A stretch of DNA of 32,791 nucleotides. Source: RGIG3040 sp964410675 (GTDB lineage Bacteria; Bacillota; Clostridia; Lachnospirales; Lachnospiraceae). Under the pieces are notes generated by a model. The model saw only the letters and a program-made list of their open reading frames with translations. It did not search any database and was not told where the DNA came from. The stretch is taken from the NCBI GenBank assembly GCA_964410675.1, contig CAYPIB010000015.1, positions 1 to 32,791 on the forward strand, written 5' to 3'. The first letter of the stretch is position 1. Each line of letters begins with the position of its first letter. The translations under genes were made by a program, and so were the position numbers. This document shows positions 1-7,105 of this stretch, in pieces.

Positions 1-3
1 TAC

Positions 4-87
4 TGCCGGCGACCGGAATCGAACCGGTACCGTATTGCTACGACAGGATTTTAAGTCCTGCGCGTCTACCTATTCCGCCACGCCGGC
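4..87 (-). tRNA. tRNA-Leu (anticodon UAA)
   Basis: Read on the minus strand this folds as a class II tRNA. The acceptor stem GCCGGCG pairs with CGCCGGC, the anticodon loop is CTTAAAA with anticodon TAA, there is a long variable arm, and the T loop is GGTTCGATTCC. The discriminator base is A at position 4. The next genomic bases are GTA, so the 3' CCA is not encoded and must be added by the CCA-adding enzyme (gene at 19560-20918). The gene has its own strong promoter at 116-144. Confidence 0.96.
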
Positions 88-115
88 AAATAATCGTGTT
101 TTAACTCACTTAATC

Positions 116-144
116 AGTATATATATTTTACATATTTTTGTCAA
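116..144 (-). promoter_or_regulatory. sigma-A type promoter of tRNA-Leu
   Basis: Minus strand: -35 TTGACA (139-144), 17-bp spacer, -10 TATACT (116-121). The predicted start is near 109, leaving a short leader of about 20 nt before the mature tRNA end at 87. The rest of 88-363 is AT-rich; no convincing promoter for the rightward gene at 364 could be found in it. Confidence 0.8.
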
Positions 145-363
145 CAAAATTATGTTAATATATTATTTGCTACTGTTAAATATTTTCTAACTTTAGCTTT
201 CTGCATTAAATATTAAAATAATATAGATTTGAAACTTTGCATTTTTACCCCAAAACTGGTCGTTCATCCCATTTCACGTACCGTCTGTCGGAAAACCCAC
301 AAAAAATTATAAAAACTGTTATGATTATTATTGTTGTTAAAATAATAGTGGGAGGGATAAAAA

Positions 364-1380
364 ATGGAGTTATTTATAAATATTCCGATTATAAAAGGGC
401 AGGCTGAGGAAGATGAAAAAACAGCTCTGGAATTAGGTAAAATGAGCCAAAGACTTGAAGATCAATTGCATGGGCTTCAAGAAAAAGAGTTTCTTTATAT
501 CAGGGACTCTTTAAAACATATTGTATTTGAACTGAATGTAGAGGAAAGAGGAATGAAGGCAATGGCAAGCTGCCTTAGAGATGCTGCAAAAGCTTATGAA
601 AATACAGAAAGGATAATTTCTTCCTCAAATGTAGCAAAAGGAAATATTAAGGAACCAGAAATAACAGCCGATGTACAAAGGGAGATAGATGCTGCTTATG
701 AAAATGGAGAAATTGATGATAAGTCTTATAATATTTTAAATTCAATTATTAGTGGTCTTACTGCCTTTGGTATGGCAACATTACAAGAAGCACTTACCGG
801 AATAATCCAAGATAAAACTGCTGAGGCGATTGCCGATGCGGCGATCGCATGGATAAAACAAAATACATCCTTATTTATGGATAGGAAAATGGTAGCTTCA
901 TTAGCCGGTGTAGGTGAAGCATATTTAACACAGACACCATCCTGGCTTGCCAGTCTTATTCGCGGCGGAGCGAAATACGGAGTTCCGATTGTAGGGACAC
1001 TTCTTGACTATACGATACAAGTAACTGGTGGGGAGGAAAGCGGTGATGCCCTCATAAAGGCCGGAGCACATACAGCGATTGGGTTTGGTGCAGCCGCAGC
1101 TGGTACAGCTATTGTAAGTGCCGCCTCAGGTACGGCTATTGGGGCCAAAATAGGTGCAGTAGTAGGAAGTGCAATACCTGGGGCTGGAACTATCGCAGGG
1201 GCTGCGGTAGGAGCAATTATAGGAGCAGTAGGGACTGTTGCGTTTGATTATGTATATGACAATTGGGATGATATTGTGGAAGGGGCCGGAAATTTAATTG
1301 ATACAGCAGGAGATTGGTTAAGTTCAGCCGGCAATGCCGTAGTAGATGCATTCCAAGGCTTAGGCAGTATCTTTGGATAA
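364..1380 (+). CDS. Predicted type VII secretion-like effector with glycine-zipper membrane domain
   Basis: The 338-residue protein begins after a good ribosome-binding site (GGGAGGG, 351-357). Residues 1-90 are charged and helical, arranged as two long helices in the style of ESAT-6/WXG100/LXG secretion domains; no signal peptide is seen. Residues 100-230 are a mixed linker region. Residues 232-295 are a run of Gly/Ala-rich small residues with repeated GxxxG/AxxxG spacing (glycine zipper). Acidic, aromatic and amphipathic segments follow, and the protein ends GSIFG. Inference: a secreted membrane-inserting toxin, comparable in layout to pore-forming T7SS toxins such as TspA or TelE. The next gene is a DUF4176 protein, a family often beside LXG/WXG100 effectors. 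No secretion-machine gene lies in the window. Alternative: a bacteriocin-like or structural membrane protein. Confidence 0.6.
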   Translation: MELFINIPIIKGQAEEDEKTALELGKMSQRLEDQLHGLQEKEFLYIRDSLKHIVFELNVEERGMKAMASCLRDAAKAYENTERIISSSNVAKGNIKEPEITADVQREIDAAYENGEIDDKSYNILNSIISGLTAFGMATLQEALTGIIQDKTAEAIADAAIAWIKQNTSLFMDRKMVASLAGVGEAYLTQTPSWLASLIRGGAKYGVPIVGTLLDYTIQVTGGEESGDALIKAGAHTAIGFGAAAAGTAIVSAASGTAIGAKIGAVVGSAIPGAGTIAGAAVGAIIGAVGTVAFDYVYDNWDDIVEGAGNLIDTAGDWLSSAGNAVVDAFQGLGSIFG

Positions 1381-1412
1381 CAAAAAGAAAATAAAAATTG
1401 GAGGAAAGACAT

Positions 1413-1724
1413 ATGAAAATTTTACCATTAGGAAGTGTAGTACAATTGAAAAAGGGAGAAATAAAATTAATGATTATCAGCCGTGTCCCGCTGTATAATA
1501 ATAAGGGAACGATTGGTTATTTTGATTATGCAGGATGCCTGCATCCGGTTGGACAAAATGGACAGCAAACATTTTTCTTCAATGAAGATGATATCGACGA
1601 AGTTTTCTTTCAAGGATATGTCGACGACGAAGAAGAAAAATATCAAGCAATGTATGAAAAGGAAATGAAAAAAGTTTCATATCCTAAGCTAAGTATTGAA
1701 CAGGTTAGCACATTAGGGATATAA
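1413..1724 (+). CDS. DUF4176 family small protein
   Basis: The product is 103 residues and soluble, with no membrane segment. It begins MKILPLGSVV and contains a central GYFDYAGCLHP block and an FFNEDDIDEV block; both recall the DUF4176 family, which recurs next to type VII effector genes in Firmicutes. The molecular role of the family is not established; a chaperone or targeting accessory for the effector is possible (inference). The start at 1413 is chosen because GGAGG at 1400-1404 lies 8 bases upstream; an upstream in-frame TTG at 1398 would overlap that ribosome-binding site. It follows the effector gene by 32 bases and is probably cotranscribed with it. Confidence 0.72.
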   Translation: MKILPLGSVVQLKKGEIKLMIISRVPLYNNKGTIGYFDYAGCLHPVGQNGQQTFFFNEDDIDEVFFQGYVDDEEEKYQAMYEKEMKKVSYPKLSIEQVSTLGI

Positions 1725-1765
1725 GAAATAAGAATGAATCAAACAATAATTTGGGGAGAGTAATT

Positions 1766-2335
1766 ATGAAAGTTTTTACTATGTTTATATTGTGCGAAGA
1801 ACCAGATGGATACTTTATTTATTACAATTATGAAAACAAGAAATTATATGGATGTTACACTACAAAAACAAAGGTAAAGACTAATTATAATCTATTATTA
1901 GTACTACCATTTATTAATGCTGCTGTAAGATTTTTTAATAAGTGGTTGGCAAACTGGAACATCTGGGGTATGCGGCTGAATTGTATTTTTGCTATTTTAG
2001 TTACCACCATTTGTATCACTGTCTTTTGGAATCAAAAATTTAAAAGTGCAGAGGAATACCGCAAAAGAAGGTACACAGAATTGCCGGAGCCGACTCAAAA
2101 CGAATGGAATTATTATTTACAGAGAGCGAAGGAGCAGATAGCAGGATATAACCAAATTTGTATATGGATGTTACTAGGACTAATCGTCAGTATCGGATTA
2201 TTTCTTTGGAATGGTTTTATACTATTTCTTTTACTTTATCTCCTTATTTATTTTATTTCTTATCCCTTCATCTTTGTTGTGAAACCGATTCGCAAATACA
2301 ACTTCATAAAGAGTAAACAACAATTTATGAACTAA
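1766..2335 (+). CDS. Four-helix membrane protein, candidate immunity protein
   Basis: The product is 189 residues and I do not recognise a named family. Hydrophobic segments lie at about 43-58, 71-88, 130-148 and 150-172, separated by a charged, probably cytoplasmic loop (90-128, KFKSAEEYRKRRY and onward). Start at 1766 is set by GGGGAGAG at 1753-1760; an in-frame TTG at 1751 lies upstream of that site. It is third in the rightward block, 41 bases after the DUF4176 gene. Its position after a gene for a putative membrane-active toxin, and its multispanning membrane topology, suggest an immunity role (inference only). Its last 11 bases overlap the convergent gene ending at 2325. Confidence 0.6.
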   Translation: MKVFTMFILCEEPDGYFIYYNYENKKLYGCYTTKTKVKTNYNLLLVLPFINAAVRFFNKWLANWNIWGMRLNCIFAILVTTICITVFWNQKFKSAEEYRKRRYTELPEPTQNEWNYYLQRAKEQIAGYNQICIWMLLGLIVSIGLFLWNGFILFLLLYLLIYFISYPFIFVVKPIRKYNFIKSKQQFMN

Positions 2336-3221
2336 TGCGCTCTATAACAGTAAATTGACTTTTATGAGGTGTAATGCTGACACTTGATTTTTTGTCTTTA
2401 TTCAAAAAGTAAACCGGTATTCCAATAAAAACTATACCACCCACAACATTTCCGAGTGTTACCGGTAACACATTGTTTATAAACATATTTCCTAAATCAA
2501 GTGATGCCAATTGTTCTTCAGTAAGTCCATACTTTTCCACTGCCTTAGCTGTATAACTGCTGTTTCCTGCTGCCAGAATGCCCGTGCATAAATAGTATAT
2601 ATTCGCTACACAATGTTCAAATCCACATACTACAAAAACAAAAATCGGGAAAAATATACTCCAAAGCTTACCTGCAGCATCTTTTGCACCTGTCGCCATA
2701 AAAACAGCAGCACAAACAAGAATATTACAAAGTATACCGGAAATAAAAGCCGTTCCAAAAGAAAGATTGGCTTTTGTAACCGCAGTCTTAATCGCATATC
2801 CCCCCAACGCTCCATCAGAAAACCCAAGCTGCCCACTATTTGCAATAAGAAGAGCGACAAAAACAGCTCCGATAAAGTTACTAAGAAAAACAACTGCCAA
2901 ATTTTTAAACATGGCAAGTACTGAATACCTTTTGTCAAGAATTCCTGTAATCATCAAACAATTTCCAGTAAACAGTTCTCCGCCTATAAATACAATGAGC
3001 ATAAGTCCAATTGGAAAGATGACTCCTCCTACTGTTCTTGCGATTCCTACATTCTCTATTCCATGCAGCGGAACACTACTGGCCGCGGCTCCAAAGCTAA
3101 TAAAGGCACCTGCCATTATTCCCATCATAATCGTTTTCCAAATAGGGCTTTGAGTTTTAGTGGTACTTGCTTTTATGCATCTTTGCAGTACTTGTTTTGA
3201 AGTGTATAAATTTTCTTCCAA
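2325..3221 (-). CDS. Formate/nitrite transporter (FNT family) channel
   Basis: A 298-residue integral membrane protein with six hydrophobic segments. It carries the family hallmarks GELFTGN (first re-entrant region) and GFEHCVANIYY, with the conserved pore histidine in FEH. Members (FocA, NirC, HSC) move formate, nitrite or hydrosulfide across the inner membrane. The exact substrate cannot be told from sequence; no pyruvate-formate lyase or nitrite reductase gene is nearby. The start is a TTG at 3221 preceded by AGGAG with a spacing of 7. A LysR gene lies upstream in the same direction but its terminator (3298-3342) separates the two, so this gene should have its own promoter in 3222-3297. 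Its 3' end overlaps the convergent gene by 11 bases. Confidence 0.9.
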   Translation of the reverse strand: MEENLYTSKQVLQRCIKASTTKTQSPIWKTIMMGIMAGAFISFGAAASSVPLHGIENVGIARTVGGVIFPIGLMLIVFIGGELFTGNCLMITGILDKRYSVLAMFKNLAVVFLSNFIGAVFVALLIANSGQLGFSDGALGGYAIKTAVTKANLSFGTAFISGILCNILVCAAVFMATGAKDAAGKLWSIFFPIFVFVVCGFEHCVANIYYLCTGILAAGNSSYTAKAVEKYGLTEEQLASLDLGNMFINNVLPVTLGNVVGGIVFIGIPVYFLNKDKKSSVSITPHKSQFTVIERISS

Positions 3222-3297
3222 ATTATTCTCCTTTTTTATTGGGGTTTACAGCCTTATCAAAATAATTTTATCAGACTGCTTTTATATTTAATAATAT

Positions 3298-3342
3298 AAA
3301 AAAAGCATATGGATATATAAATTTTCACATATCCATATACTT
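3298..3342 (-). terminator. Rho-independent terminator after the LysR gene
   Basis: Minus strand: a stem with ten perfect pairs (ATATGGATAT, 3308-3317, against ATATCCATAT, 3330-3339) plus flanking pairs, followed by a run of eight U residues (A tract 3298-3305 on the plus strand). It sits 14 bases beyond the LysR stop codon. Confidence 0.75.
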
Positions 3343-3355
3343 TCTTATATAATAT

Positions 3356-4294
3356 CTATTGATAAATACCAGCAGCTACCTCATTTTGAGAGGCATATAG
3401 CTTTTCCTTAAATTTTTCACTTAACTCACTAGGCTCATATCCTTTGCGGAATACCAAAACATCTTTATAATTATTATTCGGTATTTTACATTCCCGCTGC
3501 ACTAAATCATACTGCTTCAAATAAATTTGCGGAAGCGGAGAAACCCACATAAAAGTAGAAGGGATTCTTGTCAACAAATCAAACTGACACCCTCTGTCAT
3601 ATACATAAATATGTTTCTCTACCTCTTTCTCCTTTTCCTGTCTCTCCATACTTCTCGTATCTACATAGGGAATCATTAAATCCGTATGAGATATTTCTAT
3701 GTATTGAAACAAATCATCTGCTCGTACAGTGGATTCTTCCGCTAATGGATGTCTTTTTGACATGACTGCCAAATACTCAAATTCCCATACCGTTTCATAC
3801 GATAAATGCTTGTTTCTGATATAATCAAGAAAATAATTTTCATGAATACTTTGATATCGGATAATGCCCATATTAAATTTCTCATGAGCAACACTATTGA
3901 TTGCTTGTACGGAATTTGTTTCATGTATCGTAATTTCCATACTATTTCTAAAATCTAGCTGCGACACAAACTCTGTAAATGCATCTGCAATATAACTCCC
4001 TCTTGGAATCGAGATACGAAACTGCTGCACATCTTCCTCTTCATCATCTCCGATTGCCTCCATCTGTTCAATTTGCTCCAGAACAATTTGAGCATGAGAG
4101 AGAAAGTTGTATCCTTTAGGAGTCGGCAGCATTCCATTTGATGTGCGCTCGAATATTTCATATCCTAACTGTTCCTCCAGTTCTTTCAATGCCTTTGAAA
4201 GATTCGGTTGTGCCATAAAAAGATTTTGTGCTGCTTTTGTAATGGAACCTGTCTTATGTATTTCTATTGCATAAGTAAAAAACCTTGTGTTCAT
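3356..4294 (-). CDS. LysR-type transcriptional regulator
   Basis: 312 residues, the usual length for the family. Residues 1-60 form the winged helix-turn-helix, with the typical pattern SITKAAQNLFMAQPNLSKALKELEEQLG followed (about 49-53) by IFERT; the rest is the periplasmic-binding-protein-like effector domain. The ligand is unknown. The start at 4294 has AAGGAG upstream, and a promoter lies at 4348-4376. LysR regulators often control an adjacent gene; here the downstream neighbour is the FNT channel in the same orientation, so control of that channel is possible but not shown. No divergent target gene exists, since the other neighbour is tRNA-Tyr. Confidence 0.92.
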   Translation of the reverse strand: MNTRFFTYAIEIHKTGSITKAAQNLFMAQPNLSKALKELEEQLGYEIFERTSNGMLPTPKGYNFLSHAQIVLEQIEQMEAIGDDEEEDVQQFRISIPRGSYIADAFTEFVSQLDFRNSMEITIHETNSVQAINSVAHEKFNMGIIRYQSIHENYFLDYIRNKHLSYETVWEFEYLAVMSKRHPLAEESTVRADDLFQYIEISHTDLMIPYVDTRSMERQEKEKEVEKHIYVYDRGCQFDLLTRIPSTFMWVSPLPQIYLKQYDLVQRECKIPNNNYKDVLVFRKGYEPSELSEKFKEKLYASQNEVAAGIYQ

Positions 4295-4347
4295 AAAGTT
4301 ACTCCTTCTTTTTTTTCGGGAATAATCAGTGTCATTTACGTTTATTT

Positions 4348-4376
4348 ATTTTATCATATTCTTTCTATCTTTCCAA
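4348..4376 (-). promoter_or_regulatory. Promoter of the LysR gene
   Basis: Minus strand: -35 TTGGAA (4371-4376), 17-bp spacer, -10 TAAAAT (4348-4353) with an upstream TG (extended -10). The leader to the start codon at 4294 is about 45 bases. Confidence 0.65.
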
Positions 4377-4395
4377 ATATGCTTTTATTTTTTTA

Positions 4396-4433
4396 TAAAA
4401 TAAAAAGGATAAACTCTAAGAAAGAATTTACCC
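4396..4433 (-). terminator. Terminator of tRNA-Tyr
   Basis: Minus strand: GGGTAAATTCT pairs with AGAGTTTATCC around a five-base loop (two G-U pairs) and is followed by a U-rich run. It lies just downstream of the tRNA 3' end. Confidence 0.65.
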
Positions 4434-4440
4434 TAAACAA

Positions 4441-4522
4441 TGGATGGAGAAGGATTCGAACCTTCGAAGTCGTCGACAACAGATTTACAGTCTGCCCCCT
4501 TTGGCCGCTCGGGAACCCATCC
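4441..4522 (-). tRNA. tRNA-Tyr (anticodon GUA)
   Basis: Minus strand class II tRNA. Acceptor stem GGATGGG pairs with TCCATCC, the anticodon arm is CAGACTGTAAATCTG with anticodon GTA, a long variable arm follows, and the T arm is GAAGG-TTCGAAT-CCTTC. The discriminator is A at 4441 and the next genomic bases are TTG, so CCA is not encoded. It stands alone between a GH13 gene and a LysR gene. A strong hairpin in the leader ends only four bases before the mature 5' end. Confidence 0.95.
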
Positions 4523-4526
4523 ATAA

Positions 4527-4559
4527 CAGGGCATTCAGGACTAGCCTGAATGAACCCTG
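4527..4559 (-). other. Leader hairpin immediately upstream of tRNA-Tyr
   Basis: CATTCAGG (4532-4539) pairs perfectly with CCTGAATG (4545-4552) around ACTAG. The outer bases CAGGG (4527-4531) and CCCTG (4555-4559) extend the stem after a two-base bulge. There is no U tract on either strand, so it is a poor terminator for the GH13 gene. It lies inside the predicted tRNA-Tyr precursor. Confidence 0.6.
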
Positions 4560-4569
4560 ACAATATAAA

Positions 4570-4598
4570 TTTATATCATAATTTTAGATGAAATGCAA
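4570..4598 (-). promoter_or_regulatory. Promoter of tRNA-Tyr, overlapping the end of the GH13 gene
   Basis: Minus strand: -35 TTGCAT (4593-4598), 17-bp spacer, -10 TATAAA (4570-4575). The -35 and most of the spacer lie within the last codons of the GH13 gene. The predicted start near 4563 gives a leader of about 40 nt that contains the hairpin 4527-4559. Confidence 0.6.
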
Positions 4599-6731
4599 GA
4601 ATTTTTTCTCTTTTTCACTAATAAACTGCTCTTTTTTATTCGAGTGTTTTAAGACGATTGCCGATGTTGGCGGAAGCCTCAATGTCACCTTTCCTGAAAC
4701 AACCGGATATTCAGCCCGGGAGACATCATACCCTTCATTACTAGTCAGCATTAAGCGATTCATAACACATTCCCTTGGAACACCCATATCCCAAACGATA
4801 ATGTCCTTTACAACCTCATAATCATTATTATTGACAATAACTACAATCTGGTCTTCTCTATTAAAACGGCCAAAACCAATCATATTATAATCGGATACTA
4901 CATGTTTTAAAGAGCCTGTTAATAATTCCTTATTCTCTTTGTGGATTCGAATCATCTCTTTATGAAATGCAATCAGTTCTTGATCTTCATTGCCCCACGG
5001 ATATGTTCTGCGGTTATCCGGATCTGTAAACCCGCACACTCCTGCCTCATCCCCGTAATAAATAGTAGGGGCACCGGGCCATGTCATTTGCACAACAACG
5101 GCTTCTCTAAACACTGCCTTATTTATATTTTTATTGGCTGCCTCTGCTCCAAGTGTATTGACACGGCCTACTACATGATTTGTTCTTGTTAAAAACCTAG
5201 AATGGTCATGGTTTGATAATTCATTCATAGCTATTTGTAATGAAGAAGTTGTAAATGCCGCACTATGATGATGCATTGCACCCCAAAAACTATCTGCATT
5301 ACCAATTAAATCATCACGGAAGTCATCACTATGTTTTTGCATACCTGTTAAAAACCAAGTAAGAGGCTCCATAAATGCATCATAATTCATTACGGTATCC
5401 CATTCACCATTTTCAATCCATTCTCTAGGATTTCCATAATGCTCCGCAAGTACAATGGCATTCGGATTTGCTTCCTTAACAGCGTTATTGAAATCTTTCC
5501 AGAAGCGATGATTCATTTCCGGGCTATGCCCCAAATCTGCCGCAACATCCAGTCGCCATCCATCTGCATTATAAGGCGGGGAAACCCACTTTTTGGCTAT
5601 ATATAATATATAATCATATAGCTCCTTTGAGCCTTCATAATTCAGCTTTGGCAACGTATCATGTCCCCACCAGCCGTCATAGGTTGGGTTATAAGGCCAT
5701 CTGTCTTCTTTAAAATCAAAGTAATTTCGATAGGGACTTTCAGCATCCACAAAAGCACCCTTTTCATATCCTTCAAAATTCTCATAAATTCGTTCTTTAT
5801 CAAGCCACTTATTAAAAGATCCACAATGATTGAAAACACCGTCTAATATGACACGTATCTTTCTTTTATGGGCCTCCTCAACAACCCTGGCAAAAATTTC
5901 GTTGCTGGCATCTAAATTCTTTTTATTTGCAATTCTATTAATATATTTTGATGCATATCTGTTTTCTTTAACATTTGAAGGCAAAACATCGCCCATTTCA
6001 TCTACTATTTTTCCAAAATGAGGGTCTATATTATCATAATCTTGAATATCATATTTATGGTTAGAAGGTGATACAAACAAAGGATTAAAATAGATAACGT
6101 CAATGCCCAGACTCTCTAAATAATCCATCTTATCAATGACACCTTGTAAATCACCGCCATAAAACTCTCTTACACCCATAGAAGCCGGATATTTACCCCA
6201 GTCTTCTACTTTTTGAACATGCTCATCAATATAAGTATATTCATCTGTAAGAACATCGTTGGAAGGATCTCCATTATAGAAACGATCCACAAAGATTTGA
6301 TACATCACTGCTCCCTTTGCCCAATTGGGAATATGCAGTCCGGGAATAAGCTTAAACTGATAATAATCATGTACATCTTTGGCAACTCCGCGCCTATCAT
6401 AAAAGCATACGAGTTTTCCGATTGTTATTTCGAAATAATAGCTTAATTTCTGATCCTCTAACTGAACCTCATACTCGTAATAATCAAATTGTTCATCTGA
6501 CTCCGCCTTCTGCATGCTGTGTTTTTCATTATTGCTGATAAAGTAAACCCGGTCAATATTATTTTTACCTGCACGGAACCTTATTTTAACTTTATCATGC
6601 GCGTCTGGCTCTGGTGGATTCACATATTGTTCTGTCATGTCTGAAAAAAGAGCTTTTTTATTTAGTACCGGACGCATTGCGGTAATATATTTATGACTAT
6701 TTTCTGATGTCAAAAAAGAATTAACGTCCAT
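4584..6731 (-). CDS. GH13 alpha-amylase family enzyme (neopullulanase/cyclomaltodextrinase-like)
   Basis: 715 residues without a signal peptide, so cytoplasmic. Residues about 20-130 form a beta-rich N-terminal domain of the CBM34/neopullulanase type. The (beta/alpha)8 barrel starts near GAVMYQIFVDRFYNGD (140-155). Catalytic residues are visible: region I DGVFNH (297-302), nucleophile D395 in GWRLDVAAD, acid/base E430 in VLAEHYG, and transition-state Asp509 in SNHDHS. A C-terminal beta domain follows. Such enzymes hydrolyse alpha-1,4 (and often some alpha-1,6) bonds of imported maltodextrins. The start at 6731 has AAGGAGG upstream. No sugar transporter or regulator is adjacent; it is a single-gene unit with its own promoter (6762-6790). 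The exact specificity is not readable. Confidence 0.9.
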   Translation of the reverse strand: MDVNSFLTSENSHKYITAMRPVLNKKALFSDMTEQYVNPPEPDAHDKVKIRFRAGKNNIDRVYFISNNEKHSMQKAESDEQFDYYEYEVQLEDQKLSYYFEITIGKLVCFYDRRGVAKDVHDYYQFKLIPGLHIPNWAKGAVMYQIFVDRFYNGDPSNDVLTDEYTYIDEHVQKVEDWGKYPASMGVREFYGGDLQGVIDKMDYLESLGIDVIYFNPLFVSPSNHKYDIQDYDNIDPHFGKIVDEMGDVLPSNVKENRYASKYINRIANKKNLDASNEIFARVVEEAHKRKIRVILDGVFNHCGSFNKWLDKERIYENFEGYEKGAFVDAESPYRNYFDFKEDRWPYNPTYDGWWGHDTLPKLNYEGSKELYDYILYIAKKWVSPPYNADGWRLDVAADLGHSPEMNHRFWKDFNNAVKEANPNAIVLAEHYGNPREWIENGEWDTVMNYDAFMEPLTWFLTGMQKHSDDFRDDLIGNADSFWGAMHHHSAAFTTSSLQIAMNELSNHDHSRFLTRTNHVVGRVNTLGAEAANKNINKAVFREAVVVQMTWPGAPTIYYGDEAGVCGFTDPDNRRTYPWGNEDQELIAFHKEMIRIHKENKELLTGSLKHVVSDYNMIGFGRFNREDQIVVIVNNNDYEVVKDIIVWDMGVPRECVMNRLMLTSNEGYDVSRAEYPVVSGKVTLRLPPTSAIVLKHSNKKEQFISEKEKKFLHFI

Positions 6732-6761
6732 TACAAAACCTCCTTCTGTTCTGTCTCCTTA

Positions 6762-6790
6762 ATAATATAATATATGCTTCCCATGTTCAA
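6762..6790 (-). promoter_or_regulatory. Promoter of the GH13 gene
   Basis: Minus strand: -35 TTGAAC (6785-6790), 17-bp spacer, -10 TATTAT (6762-6767). The predicted leader is short, about 25 bases including the ribosome-binding site. No catabolite-responsive palindrome was recognised nearby. The stretch 6732-7105 (374 bases) holds this promoter, the terminator 6913-6945 and the promoter-like site 7015-7043, and no gene. Confidence 0.55.
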
Positions 6791-6912
6791 TAGGCTTCCC
6801 CTTGCCAAACTACACAAATTTATATCGAAAAATCGTACAATTAATACAGTCTTACCCATATTTCTTACTTTTAATCCCCTCCACTCTTAACAATATTTCA
6901 TTTCACATAAGT

Positions 6913-6945
6913 AAAAAAGGCAGCTTTTCGGGAGCTGCCTTTTTT
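6913..6945 (-). terminator. Strong bidirectional terminator
   Basis: AAAAAAGGCAGCT (6913-6925) pairs perfectly with AGCTGCCTTTTTT (6933-6945) around TTTCGGG, giving a U tract on both strands. It can end transcription from the ftsH operon, although it lies 160 bases beyond the ftsH stop, or end a separate small transcript that starts near 7008. Confidence 0.85.
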
Positions 6946-7008
6946 GAGAAGGTATTTCTTTCTTATGGGGTATAGCAAAAACTATATAATAATGTATTGG
7001 GGGGTTAC
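6913..7008 (-). ncRNA. Candidate small RNA between ftsH and the GH13 gene
   Basis: A promoter-like site at 7015-7043 points leftward and the terminator at 6913-6945 ends the interval, predicting a transcript of about 95 nt with no open reading frame of note. It is not a family I recognise. It could equally be the 3' untranslated region of ftsH. This is inference from the order of signals. Confidence 0.3.
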
Positions 7009-7014
7009 AAGTAC

Positions 7015-7043
7015 ATTATAGCAACCACCCTGTTTTACGTCTA
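7015..7043 (-). promoter_or_regulatory. Promoter-like site downstream of ftsH
   Basis: Minus strand: -35 TAGACG (7038-7043, inside the palindrome ACGTCTAGACGT at 7037-7048), 17-bp spacer, -10 TATAAT (7015-7020) with an upstream TG (extended -10). An inverted repeat ATAATGTA (6989-6996) / TACATTAT (7012-7019) overlaps the -10 and start region and could be an operator. Confidence 0.4.
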
Positions 7044-7105
7044 GACGTACTATTCACAAATATTACAAAAACTGACTTGGTTTTTTGGTAGTTTTGCACA
7101 AAATA

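Noticed and set aside
88..363. Possible promoter, tRNA-linked integration site or riboswitch before the effector gene
   Set aside because: No -35/-10 pair with good spacing, no repeat of the tRNA 3' end and no recognisable aptamer were seen on the plus strand.
2767..3153. Plus-strand open frame opposite the FNT channel
   Set aside because: Antisense shadow of a conserved membrane protein gene; no ribosome-binding site or promoter.
3222..3297. Promoter for the FNT channel
   Set aside because: A TGATAAAAT extended -10 is visible but no acceptable -35 at the right distance, so it was not listed as a feature.
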